A DNA stretch of 64,000 nt from Permianibacter aggregans (GTDB lineage: Bacteria; Pseudomonadota; Gammaproteobacteria; Enterobacterales; Permianibacteraceae), in the NCBI RefSeq assembly GCF_009756665.1, contig NZ_CP037953.1, forward strand, positions 496,001 to 560,000. The letters are read 5' to 3'. The notes beneath the pieces are model-generated. The model had not been told where the DNA came from. It saw only the letters and a list, made by a program, of their open reading frames with translations, and made no database searches. Shown piece after piece: positions 39,285 through 50,302 of this stretch (positions are counted from its first letter, which is position 1; every line of letters starts with the position of its first letter). The position numbers and the translations under genes were made by a program.

Positions 39285-40712
39285 ATGTTGAAAAAAGCCT
39301 ATCCCTATTATCTCGCGTCCAAGCCGGTTTACGCCAACGAAGATCTTGAAGTCACCGACAAATTTACCGGTGAAGTTGCCACTCGCGTCGCGCTTGCTGA
39401 TGCCAAGGCCATCGATCAAGCTATCGCTGCAGCGGACAAGGCCAAACACGCGATGGCCGCGCTGCCTGCCTGGAAGCGACAAGAAGTGCTTGATCATTGT
39501 GTAAAGCGCTTTCGTGAGCGGCAGGACGAGCTAGCGCAGTCACTGACCATTGAAAACGGCAAACCGATTAATGATGCGCGCGGTGAAGTCACCCGCCTGA
39601 TCGACACGTTCCGTATTGCCGCCGAAGAATCTGTGCGCATTTACGGCGAAGTGATGCCGCTCGATATTTCTCCACGCGCGCAAGCCTATAGCGGCATGTG
39701 GAAACGGGTGCCGATTGGTCCCTGCTCATTTATTTCGCCATTCAATTTTCCATTGAATCTGGCCGCGCATAAAGTGGCACCGGCGATTGCAGCGGGTTGT
39801 CCGTTCGTGCTGAAACCCGCATCAATGACGCCAATTGGCGCGTTGATTATCGGTGAAGTATTGGCGGAAACGGATTTGCCGGAAGGCGCCTTCTCGATTC
39901 TGCCCTGCTCACGCGACGGCGCCGATCTGTTCACGACCGATGAACGGCTGAAATTGTTGTCGTTCACTGGCTCGCCACAAGTCGGTTGGGAGCTGAAAGC
40001 CAAGGCTGGCAAAAAGAAAGTGGTGCTGGAACTGGGTGGCAACGCCGCCTGCATCGTTGATGAAGATGCCGATATCGAAGATGCCGTCAAACGCGTCATT
40101 ATCGGCGCCTTTTATCAATCCGGGCAGAGCTGCATCAGTGTTCAGCGTTTGCTGATTCACGAAAAAATCTATGATCACTTCAAGGAAAAGTTCATCAGCG
40201 CGACCAAAAACCTGAAAGCCGGCGATCCAAAAAAGGACGACACGTTCATCGGCCCGATGATTTCCGAAAAAGAAGCCAAACGTGTCGAAGATTGGATCAA
40301 CAAAGCCGTGCAGGCCGGCGCCAAGCTGCTCTGCGGTGGCAAGCGCGATGGCACCATGCTGCAAGCAACCTTGTTGGAAGATGTCCCGCACAATCAGCCG
40401 ATTTCCTGCGACGAGGCATTCGGTCCGGTGGCTATCTTGAGCAAGTTCAAGGATTTTGATGCGGCGTTGAAGGAAGTCAATGACTCGGAGTTTGGTTTAC
40501 AGGCTGGCGTATTCACCCGCGATATCTACAAGGTCCAAAAAGCCTGGAATACCTTGGAGGTCGGTGGCGTCGTCATTGGCGATATCCCAAGCTGGCGCGT
40601 CGATCATATGCCCTATGGTGGAGTAAAAGATTCGGGCTTGGGTCGCGAAGGCATTCGCTTCGCGATTGAAGACATGACAGAAATTCGTTTATTGGTCATT
40701 CGTACACCGTGA
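39285..40712 (+). CDS. NAD(P)-dependent aldehyde dehydrogenase
   Basis: A 475-residue ALDH-superfamily enzyme that oxidises an aldehyde to the acid. Catalytic residues are clear: Asn in ISPFNFPLNL, Glu in VLELGGNAACIV and Cys in YQSGQSCISVQ. The substrate is unknown; the sequence resembles the lactaldehyde/glyceraldehyde-3-phosphate-dehydrogenase-like branch more than betaine aldehyde enzymes. The gene stands alone, with a perfect palindromic terminator downstream. Confidence 0.93.
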   Translation: MLKKAYPYYLASKPVYANEDLEVTDKFTGEVATRVALADAKAIDQAIAAADKAKHAMAALPAWKRQEVLDHCVKRFRERQDELAQSLTIENGKPINDARGEVTRLIDTFRIAAEESVRIYGEVMPLDISPRAQAYSGMWKRVPIGPCSFISPFNFPLNLAAHKVAPAIAAGCPFVLKPASMTPIGALIIGEVLAETDLPEGAFSILPCSRDGADLFTTDERLKLLSFTGSPQVGWELKAKAGKKKVVLELGGNAACIVDEDADIEDAVKRVIIGAFYQSGQSCISVQRLLIHEKIYDHFKEKFISATKNLKAGDPKKDDTFIGPMISEKEAKRVEDWINKAVQAGAKLLCGGKRDGTMLQATLLEDVPHNQPISCDEAFGPVAILSKFKDFDAALKEVNDSEFGLQAGVFTRDIYKVQKAWNTLEVGGVVIGDIPSWRVDHMPYGGVKDSGLGREGIRFAIEDMTEIRLLVIRTP

Positions 40713-40731
40713 CCTTCACCTGACGTCACTA

Positions 40732-40763
40732 AGAAAATAGGCCTCAATTGAGGCCTATTTTCT
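40732..40763. terminator. Perfect 32-bp palindromic bidirectional terminator
   Basis: The arms AGAAAATAGGCCTCAA / TTGAGGCCTATTTTCT make a palindrome without spacer. The A/T-rich outer ends let it end both the aldehyde dehydrogenase gene and the convergent small exported protein gene. Confidence 0.88.
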
Positions 40764-40781
40764 TGCGGTTTGCTCGTTCGC

Positions 40782-41192
40782 TTATTTAATCGGATTGGTC
40801 ATCGACACCACGGCTTCCCAGTTGCCCCGGTATTTACCATCCACTTTCGCGGCGACGCTGTAACGCATGCCTTCCTTGACATCTATTTCGACAACGTTGT
40901 CTGGTTCAACACTGCGTGGCGAATGGGTCAAGCCCGGTGCATATTCATTGATGACCGCGCCGATCTTGATTTGGTGCTTACCGGGTTTCAGCAACAACTG
41001 TTTGCGGCTCGCTATGACGTTTTCGCCATCGACTTCGAGAAAATAGCCTTCAAACAACTGCTTAGCCGGCTTGGCGATGTCTAGATCGACGATACCATGC
41101 GGCTCGTCACTGTCAGCGAACGGGTCGGCGGCATAGGCGGTACCGAACAACGCCATAAATGCAAATAACAGTATCTGTTTGATGGATTTCAT
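40782..41192 (-). CDS. Small exported protein, PEGA-like, unknown function
   Basis: 136 residues with a signal peptide (MKSIKQILLFAFMALFGTAYA, cleavage before ADPF). The mature part contains FLEVDGENVIASRKQLLLKPG followed by KHQIKI, which resembles the PEGA-type beta fold found in surface proteins. GGGAGGAATCC just before the ATG at 41190-41192 fixes the start; an upstream start would lie inside or next to repeat copy B. No partner is seen nearby. Confidence 0.75.
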   Translation of the reverse strand: MKSIKQILLFAFMALFGTAYAADPFADSDEPHGIVDLDIAKPAKQLFEGYFLEVDGENVIASRKQLLLKPGKHQIKIGAVINEYAPGLTHSPRSVEPDNVVEIDVKEGMRYSVAAKVDGKYRGNWEAVVSMTNPIK

Positions 41193-41234
41193 GGATTCCT
41201 CCCGTGAACTCACTGGTTGATTCGATACAGCAAC

Positions 41235-41380
41235 TAGAAGCCATCTCGAAAATGCCTGAGGCTCGACGATCTGCGCGAATGCGGTGCTCAGAATCCTCAT
41301 TTACTACCTGTAAACTCCGGTTCCTGCGCTCCTATTCGCGCACCTCGCCATCGCCCAGACTATTTTTGAGGTGGCTTCTA
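41235..41380 (+). mobile_element. MITE-like repeat, copy B (146 bp)
   Basis: The left end reads TAGAAGCCATCTCGAAAAT and the right end is its inverse with two mismatches. The copy is flanked by CAAC(T) on both sides, a likely target duplication whose edge is ambiguous by one base. It has about 13 mismatches to copy C by eye. It fills the divergent gap between the small exported protein gene and pckA (41193-41518), about 140 bases upstream of the pckA start. Confidence 0.88.
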
Positions 41381-41518
41381 CAACAACTAGGACGCTAGCC
41401 TGCAATCCAAAGTTCCTACGATCCGGCAGCGGCGAAAATTCAAACTGGAAATAATGACGACGGATCGGTGATAATTCGGCCCCATTTTTTGGTTCAAGCC
41501 CCCCACAGAGGAACCATC

Positions 41519-43075
<1,557 letters not shown>

Positions 43076-43090
43076 ACATCATCATTCCAG

Positions 43091-43119
43091 TCAGGCCGCG
43101 TAAGCGGCCTGATTTTTTT
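43091..43119 (+). terminator. Terminator of pckA
   Basis: TCAGGCCGC / GCGGCCTGA around GTAA, followed by T7. Confidence 0.9.
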
Positions 43120-43132
43120 CAAGGTGAAACTC

Positions 43133-43375
43133 ATGAGTCAAATTGATACTGATTGGTTAATGGCAACGATGAACGATGCCTTGTCGGAAATGGAAAACCT
43201 GGTTGAAGAACTGGAAGCCGACCCGGATAGCGCCGAGGAAACCTTGCAGGAAAAACTGCCGGCCGTTTACGCCAAACTGAACTACGCTTGGCACACCCGC
43301 ATTCTTGGCCCGGGAGCGATCGATACCATTGATCACGATGCGCTGGTGTCGTTTCCAAACGATTTCGATTTGTAA
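43133..43375 (+). CDS. Small acidic protein of unknown function, 80 residues
   Basis: An acidic, probably helical cytoplasmic protein: MSQIDTDWLMATMNDALSEM, then ENLVEELEADPDSAEETLQEKL, and a C-terminal NYAWHTRILGPGAIDTIDHDALVSFP. AAGGTG six bases upstream supports the ATG at 43133. I recognise no named family. The following GNAT gene starts on its stop codon (TAATG), so the two genes are coupled. Confidence 0.7.
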   Translation: MSQIDTDWLMATMNDALSEMENLVEELEADPDSAEETLQEKLPAVYAKLNYAWHTRILGPGAIDTIDHDALVSFPNDFDL

Positions 43376-43806
43376 TGCACGCTCTGCAATACGACACCGA
43401 GTCCGACTGGTATCAACAAGAGTTGAGACTACGCGATCGGATTTTGCGACAACCGCTTGGTTTGGAGCTCAGCGAATCCGATCGCCAGCACGATCATCAA
43501 AGCCAGCATTTTGCCGTAGTTGAAAACGAACAAATGTTGGCCTGCGTAATTGCCACGCCGGTAAACGCCGATATAACAAAATTACGACAAATGGCCGTCG
43601 AACCGGATCATCAAGGAAAAGGCATCGGTCGGCAATTGATGTTGTTCGCGGAACAACAACTGCAAAAACTTGGTTACCAGCAAATCGAATTGCATGCACG
43701 GGAAACGGCGATCGACTTTTATCGAAAACTTGGCTATCAAACCGTCGGCCATACCTTCATTGAACAAACCATTACCCACATCAAAATGAGCAAGACGCTA
43801 GCTTGA
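43375..43806 (+). CDS. GNAT-family N-acetyltransferase
   Basis: A 143-residue acetyltransferase. The acetyl-CoA site is LRQMAVEPDHQGKGIGRQLMLFAEQQL (about 70-96), and the end shows IDFYRKLGYQTVG. The N-terminal LRLRDRILRQPLGL resembles the group of GNATs that open with an ElaA-like segment. Substrate unknown. The ATG overlaps the preceding stop by one base. Repeat copy C starts about 50 bases downstream. Confidence 0.87.
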   Translation: MHALQYDTESDWYQQELRLRDRILRQPLGLELSESDRQHDHQSQHFAVVENEQMLACVIATPVNADITKLRQMAVEPDHQGKGIGRQLMLFAEQQLQKLGYQQIELHARETAIDFYRKLGYQTVGHTFIEQTITHIKMSKTLA

Positions 43807-43858
43807 TTTGTCTGAATCATTTTGAACGCAGCGGTCAAACGCTACAGGCAAATGCCAT

Positions 43859-44004
43859 TAGAAGCCATCTCAAAAATAGTCTGGGCGAAGGCGAGGTGTG
43901 CGAAGAGGAGCGGAGGAACCGCAGTTTACAAGTAGTAAATGAGGATTCCGAGCACCGCATTCGCACAGATCGCCGAGTCCCAGGCATTTTTGAGATGGCT
44001 TCTA
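43859..44004 (-). mobile_element. MITE-like repeat, copy C (146 bp, inverted relative to A and B)
   Basis: Both ends carry the perfect 19-base inverted repeat TAGAAGCCATCTCAAAAAT. GCCAT(T) directly flanks both sides (43854-43858 and 44005-44009), a clear target duplication. It lies between the convergent GNAT and phosphatase genes. Its last three bases (44002-44004) form the TAG stop codon of the phosphatase gene. Confidence 0.9.
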
Positions 44005-44676
44005 GCCATTTCGGCTTAGATGAGCCGCCAGCCAAGTCTGCAAATCGCTGATTTTATGCAACGCATCAAGCGGCTCATGCGGCAGCAACTCTTCCCAGGC
44101 GTGGGCACCGTAGGTCACACCAAGACGCGCGACATCAGCGCGTTTGGCCATTTCCATATCCCAGGCGGTATCGCCAATAACCAAGGCTCGGTGCGCTGGC
44201 GTTTTGGTATGCGCGAGTAAGTCCAGCACCATTTGCGGGTGCGGTTTGCCTTCGGCTTCATCGGAACAACGTGAGGCATCGAACAAATGACCAACGCCGA
44301 CTTCATTCCAGGATCGCTCCAAACCGTAGCGTGCTTTACCGGTAGCCACAGCCAGACGCACATCCTGATTGCGCAAATGCTCAAGCACTTCTTTGGCGCC
44401 ATCAAACAACGGCGCCGGCGTCGCGTCGGTTTCGACAAACTGGCGACGATATTCTTCTTTTAATGCATCCAGACTTTGCTGACTGGCGCCCTTGAACAAG
44501 CGCTCGTAAACCGCCGGTAGCGATAGGCCGATAATGCCGCGCACATCGGCATCGGACGGCACAGGCAACTCGGCATGACGGGCGGCGGCCTGCATCGATG
44601 AAACGATGCGGCGCACCGAATCGATCAGCGTACCGTCCCAGTCGAAGATAATCAGATCAAAAGGTTTCGATGACAT
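44002..44676 (-). CDS. HAD-IA family phosphatase, Gph/MupP-like
   Basis: A 224-residue haloacid-dehalogenase phosphatase. Motif I is FDWDGTLIDS, motif II VATGKARYG, motif III includes GKPHPQM, and motif IV is IGDTAWDMEMAKRA. The group includes phosphoglycolate phosphatase and the N-acetylmuramate 6-phosphate phosphatase MupP, whose gene also lies beside rluC in pseudomonads; substrate is not proven here. The TAG stop is made by the end of repeat copy C, so the original C-terminus may have been longer. Confidence 0.88.
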   Translation of the reverse strand: MSSKPFDLIIFDWDGTLIDSVRRIVSSMQAAARHAELPVPSDADVRGIIGLSLPAVYERLFKGASQQSLDALKEEYRRQFVETDATPAPLFDGAKEVLEHLRNQDVRLAVATGKARYGLERSWNEVGVGHLFDASRCSDEAEGKPHPQMVLDLLAHTKTPAHRALVIGDTAWDMEMAKRADVARLGVTYGAHAWEELLPHEPLDALHKISDLQTWLAAHLSRNG

Positions 44677-44719
44677 CAGAAAACAACATGTTTAGCGGCG
44701 TTTAAGGCGGCGCATTGTC

Positions 44720-45718
44720 TCATTGGCCACGCGCTTGAACCAGCACCGAAGTCAATTCTTCCGGTAACGGCGCCTGTACCGTTACCAGTTTGCCGGTAGC
44801 AGGATCGACAAAACTCAGCGCCGCCGCATGCAGAAACAAGCGTTTCAAACCGAGCTTGGCGGACAGGGCCTTTTCCTCGTCGTTGCCGTATTTTTCGTCA
44901 CCGAGCAAAGGATGGCCAGCATGGGTGGCATGAACCCGGATTTGGTGAGTGCGACCGGTCAACGGCATCGCCTCGACCAGCGTACAGCCGACAAAATTTT
45001 CCAGCACCTTGAATCGGGTTTGCGATTCCTTGCCGTCTTCGCGCACGCGTACGACCCGCTCTCCGGACTGCAGCTCATTGCGTTGCAGAGGTGCGTTGAT
45101 CAATTGCTTGCGGTGCGGCCATTTGCCCTGCACCAACGCCTGATAAGTCTTGTCCATGTCTTTTTCGCGCAGCGCTTCGTGAAAGCGGCGCAAGGCCGAA
45201 CGCTTTTTCGCCACCAGCAGACAGCCGGAGGTATCGCGGTCAAGCCTGTGCACCAGTTCCAGAAAAGGTGCTTGCGGGCGCAGCGCCCGCAAGGCTTCAA
45301 TCACGCCGTAAGACAAACCCGAGCCGCCATGAACGGCCATGCCAGCGGGCTTGTTGATCACCAAATAACCATCCGTTTCCAGCAAAATGGCGTCATCGAG
45401 CGCCTGAACTTTGCGTAACCCTGCCGAAGGCCCCGGTGCCGACTCGCTGACCCGCACCGGAGGAATGCGCACCTCGTCGCCCTCATTTAATTTGTACTCA
45501 GGTTTTATCCGACCTTTGTTGACCCGCACTTCGCCGGTACGCAACAGCTTGTAAATCCGGCTTTTGGGTACGCCTTTCAGCTCAGAAAGCAGGAAATTGT
45601 CGATACGCTGACCTTCACGCTCGGAGTCGATGGTGACAAAACGCACCTTCAGCGGCGCCTCGCCCGAATCGGCGTGTTTGCTCGGTTTTGGGGGAATTTC
45701 TTTTTTAAATTGCTGCAC
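44720..45718 (-). CDS. rluC: 23S rRNA pseudouridine synthase RluC
   Basis: Makes pseudouridines 955, 2504 and 2580 of 23S rRNA. 332 residues with an N-terminal S4 domain (RIDNFLLSELKGVPKSRIYKLLRTGEVRVN) and the catalytic HRLDRDTSGCLLVAKK. The C-terminal MPLTGRTHQIRVHATHAGHPLLGDEKYG is standard. The start is GTG (45716-45718). The gene is divergent from rne and probably co-transcribed with the downstream phosphatase. Confidence 0.96.
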   Translation of the reverse strand: MQQFKKEIPPKPSKHADSGEAPLKVRFVTIDSEREGQRIDNFLLSELKGVPKSRIYKLLRTGEVRVNKGRIKPEYKLNEGDEVRIPPVRVSESAPGPSAGLRKVQALDDAILLETDGYLVINKPAGMAVHGGSGLSYGVIEALRALRPQAPFLELVHRLDRDTSGCLLVAKKRSALRRFHEALREKDMDKTYQALVQGKWPHRKQLINAPLQRNELQSGERVVRVREDGKESQTRFKVLENFVGCTLVEAMPLTGRTHQIRVHATHAGHPLLGDEKYGNDEEKALSAKLGLKRLFLHAAALSFVDPATGKLVTVQAPLPEELTSVLVQARGQ

Positions 45719-46161
45719 TTAGCGAAACCCTGCTATTCTTTGCACACCCATGGTTCGGAGGTATCCGAGACAAGCCGTTGTGTTCGGGGCCATTGCCGAC
45801 CGAACCTCCTGAAGCCTCTCGTTGATCATCCCGCCCCTGGTTATGTTTACCGCGTGATTGCGGTGAGTGACTATTTTACGTCATGACGCCAACGATCATG
45901 CCGTAGATTGCCCGAAAGTGGCAGCGAGTTTTTTTGGGTTGTGGCGTTCTAGTGACGACACAACCGGTGTACCAGCCCGGCTGCAGATTGGCGAAATCGC
46001 CCCACCGGGCTTCGGGTACACCGCGATAAAACCTGATTTGGCGCGGTTTGCGCACCTGTTGCCAGCAGCTTGGCAATGTTTGTAGTGCCCATACTGCGGC
46101 GCCCTGCCCGGCGATCCGTACGGCATGATGATCTGGCTCGTGACCTTTTACGAGTGTCATC
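45719..46161 (+). other. Long 5' leader region of rne
   Basis: 443 bases between the divergent rluC and rne starts with no convincing gene. In E. coli the rne mRNA has a 361-base leader whose hairpins let RNase E cleave its own message. Here an inverted repeat GGTTCGG (45752-45758) / CCGAACC (45800-45806) and other short stems are seen, which would fit an autoregulatory leader. A weak -10-like TATTCT is at about 45734. The leader function is inferred from the family. Confidence 0.5.
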
Positions 46162-49149
46162 ATGAAAAGAATGCTGATCAACGCCACGCAACCAGAAGAA
46201 CTGCGCGTGGCTCTGGTCGATGGCCAACGGCTATACGATCTCGATATCGAAGCGCCAGGCCGCGAACAGAAAAAAGCCAATATCTACAAAGGCAAAATCT
46301 CCCGCGTTGAACCTTCCCTCGAAGCCGCTTTCGTTGATTACGGTGCCGAGCGTCATGGCTTTCTGCCGCTGAAGGAAATCTCCCCCGCTTATTACTCCGA
46401 CCCGAACAAGACCCGCGGCTCGATCAAGGAGCTGGTCAGGGAAGGTCAGGAAGTCATCGTCCAGATTGAAAAGGAAGAGCGCGGCCAGAAAGGCGCGGCG
46501 CTGACCACCTACATCAGCCTGGCCGGTTGCTTTGTCGTGTTGATGCCGAACAACCCGCGTGCCGGTGGCATTTCCCGTCGCATCGAAGGCGATGACCGCT
46601 CCGAGCTGCGCGATGCGCTGCAAAACGTCGACGTGCCGGAAGGCATGGGCATCATCATCCGTACCGCCGGTGTTGGCCGCAGCCCGGAAGAGCTGTCCTG
46701 GGATCTGGGCGTCCTGCAAACCCAGTGGAAAGCCATTGAGCAAGCCGCGGCTTCGCGCCCTGCCCCATTCCTGATTTACGCCGAATCGGACGTGCTGATT
46801 CGCGCCGTTCGTGATTACCTGAAAGCCGATATCGGCGAAATCATCGTCGATGAGCCGAATGCCTATGCTCGCGTGCGTCAGCATATCGAGCTGGTGCGTC
46901 CGGACTTCCTGAACCGCGTGAAACTCTACAAAGACGATATTCCACTGTTCAACCGCTACCAGGTCGAAAGCCAAATCGAGAGCGCGTTCCAACGCGAAGT
47001 GCGCCTGCCTTCTGGCGGTTCGATCGTCATCGACCGTACCGAAGCGATGGTCTGCGTCGACGTTAACTCTTCGCGCGCCACCAAAGGCGGCGATATCGAA
47101 GAAACCGCGCTGCAAACCAATATCGAAGCGGCCGAAGAAGTGGCCCGTCAGCTGCGCCTGCGTGACTTGGGCGGTTTGATCGTCATCGACTTCATCGACA
47201 TGACGCCGGCGAAAAACCAACGTGCATTGGAAGATGCACTGCGCGATGCCGTCGAATCCGACCGCGCCCGCATTCAGCTTGGCCGTTTGTCGAAATTCGG
47301 CCTGATGGAAATGTCGCGCCAGCGCCTGCGTCCGTCGCTCGGTGAATCGAATACGCATGTTTGCCCGCGCTGTAATGGTGTCGGCAACATCCGCAATATC
47401 GAATCAATGTCGCTATCAGTACTGCGCTTGATTGAAGAAGAAGCGATGAAAGATTCCACCGCGCAGATCCACGCGATTCTGCCGGTCGACGCCGCTTCTT
47501 ACCTGCTGAACGAAAAACGCCAGGCGATTCTCGATATCGAAAAACGTCAGGAAGTGCATATTGTTGTCGTACCAACGCCTTATCTGGAAACGCCGAATTT
47601 CGAAGTGCGCCGTTTGCGCGCCAGCGAAGAAATGACCGGCACCAGCTACAGCCTGGCCGAAAAACCGAAAGTCGAAGTGGCCGAAGTCACCTCGAACAAA
47701 ACCCGCGCCGCCGAAGCCGCTGCCGTGCAATTCACGCCGCAAATGGCCGCGCCACCACCGGCACCCAAGCCGCGTGAGGAAGCGAAACCGGCAGCCGCAC
47801 AAGCCGAGGAAAAACCAGGTCTGTTCAAACGCCTGTGGTCGTTCCTGTTCGGCAGCGAAGAAACCGAAAGCAAACCGAAGCATGGCCGTGATCGCAAAGG
47901 CCGTAGTGAACAGCGTGGTGAGCGCCGTGGTCGCCATGATCGCAATGATCGCCGTCGTCGTCGCGACCGCAACGAGCGTGGCGATCGTGCTGAGCGCGAA
48001 CCGCGTCAAGACGCGAAGCCACAGCAGCAGGAACGTAAGGCAGCGGACAAAGCGGAACAAACCGAACGCCAGCCGCGTGATGACAAACAACGCAAAGGTC
48101 GTGAAGAAGGCCGTCGTGGCCGTCGTCGCGACCGTGGTGATCGCGCCGAGCGCGGTGAACGCCAGGAACGTGTCGAAGCGCGTAGCGAGCAGGAAGCGCC
48201 ACACACCGAGCCGAAAGAGAAGTTGCCACCACGTCCGCCGCGTCAATCGCGCGCTGAACGCGCTGCCCAACGCGACGCTGGACAAACTCCAGTGGTAGCC
48301 GCGCCGGCACCGGTAGTGGAAACGCATCCAACACCCGCTCCGCAAATCGAGTCCAACGAGGAAACGGTTGAACTGGTCGACAGCAACAACATCGAAGCGC
48401 GTGAACAGAAGCGTGGCCGTGAACGCCGTCGTCGCCTGCCCCGTCATCTCGGTGGCCGTCGTCGTGATCGCGAAGGTGATGAAGGCGAAGAGTCTGTTGA
48501 AAGTGCTGAAGCGGTTGCGGAAAACGACGTGGAAACCATCAATGAACCGGTAAAAGCTGTTGCGGAAGCCCAGCCGAAACCGGTTGAAGCCACTGAAGCG
48601 GCAACCGTTGAAGCAACGAAAGCCGAGTCAGTACCAGCGCCTGTTGAGCCGACACCGACGCTGAAAGCCGAACCGGTTGCGACCGAACAAACTCCGGTTG
48701 AGCCCGTCAAAACGCCGGAACCAGCGGTTGCCGAAGCGACAATCAGCACCAGCGCTGAATCGGCCGCTGCGCCAGTCAGCCAGCCGACTGCTGAGCCGAG
48801 TGCACCGACAGCTGCCTTGAGCAATGCCGAAATCTCGCGTGAACGCAAATCGGCATCGGCTCCTGCCGCGCGTCCGAAAGCGATCGAGCCGCTGAAAAAA
48901 TCCGAGGTTTCTGAAGAAGAAGCACTGCGCAATGTTGCCGAACTGCTGGCCAGCTTGATTGAACCGGCGAAGAACCAGAGCACGGTATTGCACCGCACGC
49001 CGAGCTCCAGTTCCAGCCCGATGGCTAAACCGCGTGTCGTTTCGGCGGCGCCGGCAAAACCGGCCAGCCCAAGCCAGTCGGAACTGCCGCTGTCGTCGAT
49101 TGAGCGCGCTCAGCAGCAGGAAGAAAAGCAGCCGGATAACAACGGTTAA
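46162..49149 (+). CDS. rne: Ribonuclease E
   Basis: Essential endoribonuclease and degradosome scaffold, 995 residues. The N-terminus [20 protein letters not shown] is near-identical in style to E. coli. An S1 domain lies at about 35-120. Catalytic Asp300 (VCVDVNS) and Asp343 (IVIDFIDM) and the zinc link CPRCNG (401-406) are present. [12 protein letters not shown] (553-564) looks like the amphipathic membrane-targeting helix. Arg-rich RNA-binding stretches (about 570-720) and a long Pro/Ala/Glu tail form the unstructured scaffold. A terminator follows. Antisense open frames here reflect biased codon use. Confidence 0.97.
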   Translation: MKRMLINATQPEELRVALVDGQRLYDLDIEAPGREQKKANIYKGKISRVEPSLEAAFVDYGAERHGFLPLKEISPAYYSDPNKTRGSIKELVREGQEVIVQIEKEERGQKGAALTTYISLAGCFVVLMPNNPRAGGISRRIEGDDRSELRDALQNVDVPEGMGIIIRTAGVGRSPEELSWDLGVLQTQWKAIEQAAASRPAPFLIYAESDVLIRAVRDYLKADIGEIIVDEPNAYARVRQHIELVRPDFLNRVKLYKDDIPLFNRYQVESQIESAFQREVRLPSGGSIVIDRTEAMVCVDVNSSRATKGGDIEETALQTNIEAAEEVARQLRLRDLGGLIVIDFIDMTPAKNQRALEDALRDAVESDRARIQLGRLSKFGLMEMSRQRLRPSLGESNTHVCPRCNGVGNIRNIESMSLSVLRLIEEEAMKDSTAQIHAILPVDAASYLLNEKRQAILDIEKRQEVHIVVVPTPYLETPNFEVRRLRASEEMTGTSYSLAEKPKVEVAEVTSNKTRAAEAAAVQFTPQMAAPPPAPKPREEAKPAAAQAEEKPGLFKRLWSFLFGSEETESKPKHGRDRKGRSEQRGERRGRHDRNDRRRRRDRNERGDRAEREPRQDAKPQQQERKAADKAEQTERQPRDDKQRKGREEGRRGRRRDRGDRAERGERQERVEARSEQEAPHTEPKEKLPPRPPRQSRAERAAQRDAGQTPVVAAPAPVVETHPTPAPQIESNEETVELVDSNNIEAREQKRGRERRRRLPRHLGGRRRDREGDEGEESVESAEAVAENDVETINEPVKAVAEAQPKPVEATEAATVEATKAESVPAPVEPTPTLKAEPVATEQTPVEPVKTPEPAVAEATISTSAESAAAPVSQPTAEPSAPTAALSNAEISRERKSASAPAARPKAIEPLKKSEVSEEEALRNVAELLASLIEPAKNQSTVLHRTPSSSSSPMAKPRVVSAAPAKPASPSQSELPLSSIERAQQQEEKQPDNNG

Positions 49150-49165
49150 TCTGTCTGGCACCCAA

Positions 49166-49194
49166 TAAAAAACCCCGCAATGCGGGGTTTTTTG
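49166..49194. terminator. Bidirectional terminator between rne and the AraC gene
   Basis: AAAAAACCCCGCA / TGCGGGGTTTTTT with almost no loop, between two convergent genes. Confidence 0.9.
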
Positions 49195-49204
49195 TTACCT
49201 GTCG

Positions 49205-50203
49205 TTATTGCTGCTTACGCCACTGACTCGGCGTCATACCAAACCAGTTCTTGAAGGCATTGGTGAACGAACTCTGCTCTTGATACGCCAGCAAAAAAGC
49301 AATTTCCGTCAGCGGTAATTTCGTCTCTTTCAGCCAGCGCTGCGCCAGGCGCTTGCGGGTTTCTTCCAGCACGCGTTGAAAGCTGGTGTTTTCTGACTGC
49401 AGATGACGCTGCAAACTGCGTTCACTGACGCACATCTTCTGCGCAACGTGTTCCAGCTCAGCGTGACCGAGTGCGAGCATGTCCTCCAGATGATGCATCA
49501 CCTGGGCGCTGTAATGATGCTGCTGCGCCCGCTCCTGCAAACGCCGCTCGGCCTGTTCGACCAGCACCGCTTGCCATTGCGGATCGGCATGGCGTATCGG
49601 CTGCAACAACAACTTGGCAGCAAAATGAATGCTGTTTTCACCGGCATTGAATTGCACCGGGCAATTGAACACCTGCTGATAATCCGATTCAGCATTGATC
49701 GCCGCATGTTCGAAGCTGATTTGATCAGCCGTTACCTCTGCTTGCAATAGCCAACGAACAAAATGCGCGATACCGGCAAATACGCTTTCACTCAGAATCG
49801 GATCGACATCAGCAACAAATTCGCTACGCGCCCACACGTAACGCGCACGCTCACCATCAACAATCAATGAAGAATGGCCAAGCTCATGAGCCAGCGATTC
49901 AAAACGCATGACCTGATGCATCGCATCGCCAAGATGGCGACTGCTCATCAGCAACAATCCGTAGTGTGCGTAATGGCCTAGGGTAAAGGTTTGCCCGAGT
50001 TGTAAACCAAAGCGCATGTCACCGCTGAGCTGCACTGCCGTCTGCAGCAACTTTCTGTACTGGACAACAGAAATCTCACCCTCATCGTCCATTTGCGCCA
50101 ATCGCAACGATGCGGCGTTAATCAGCTTGGCGTGTTCGATGCCGAACGATTCGGCACATTCGAGCGCAGCACTGGCGTACTTCCAGGCGACCCTTCCTGA
50201 CAT
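49205..50203 (-). CDS. AraC-family transcriptional regulator
   Basis: 332 residues from the ATG at 50201-50203. The N-terminal ligand domain contains FGLQLGQTFTLGHYAHYGLLLMSS, the Arm-type domain found in OruR-like regulators. The C-terminal double helix-turn-helix shows HVAQKMCVSERSLQRHLQSENTSFQRVLEETRKRLAQRWL and LTEIAFLLAYQEQSSFTNAFKNWFGMTPSQWR. It is divergent from the alkyl-DHAP-synthase-like/glpD pair, with only about 100 bases between, so it probably controls that operon. Confidence 0.9.
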   Translation of the reverse strand: MSGRVAWKYASAALECAESFGIEHAKLINAASLRLAQMDDEGEISVVQYRKLLQTAVQLSGDMRFGLQLGQTFTLGHYAHYGLLLMSSRHLGDAMHQVMRFESLAHELGHSSLIVDGERARYVWARSEFVADVDPILSESVFAGIAHFVRWLLQAEVTADQISFEHAAINAESDYQQVFNCPVQFNAGENSIHFAAKLLLQPIRHADPQWQAVLVEQAERRLQERAQQHHYSAQVMHHLEDMLALGHAELEHVAQKMCVSERSLQRHLQSENTSFQRVLEETRKRLAQRWLKETKLPLTEIAFLLAYQEQSSFTNAFKNWFGMTPSQWRKQQ

Positions 50204-50302
50204 TGGCGTTTTTCCACAAATCCCCTTGCCGGTTTGCGCAAGTGTAACGACTCGGGCAGCACTTAGCATGTGTCAGTTGATGAAAAGCACGAGAGGCACT
50301 TG

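Noticed and set aside
40782-41300. Longer version of the small exported protein starting at 41300
   Set aside because: It would begin inside MITE copy B and hide the signal peptide; GGGAGG supports the start at 41192.
46231-48447. Long reverse-strand frames (375 and 343 codons) inside rne
   Set aside because: They are antisense shadows caused by the codon bias and Arg/Glu-rich composition of rne; their products have no recognisable domains.
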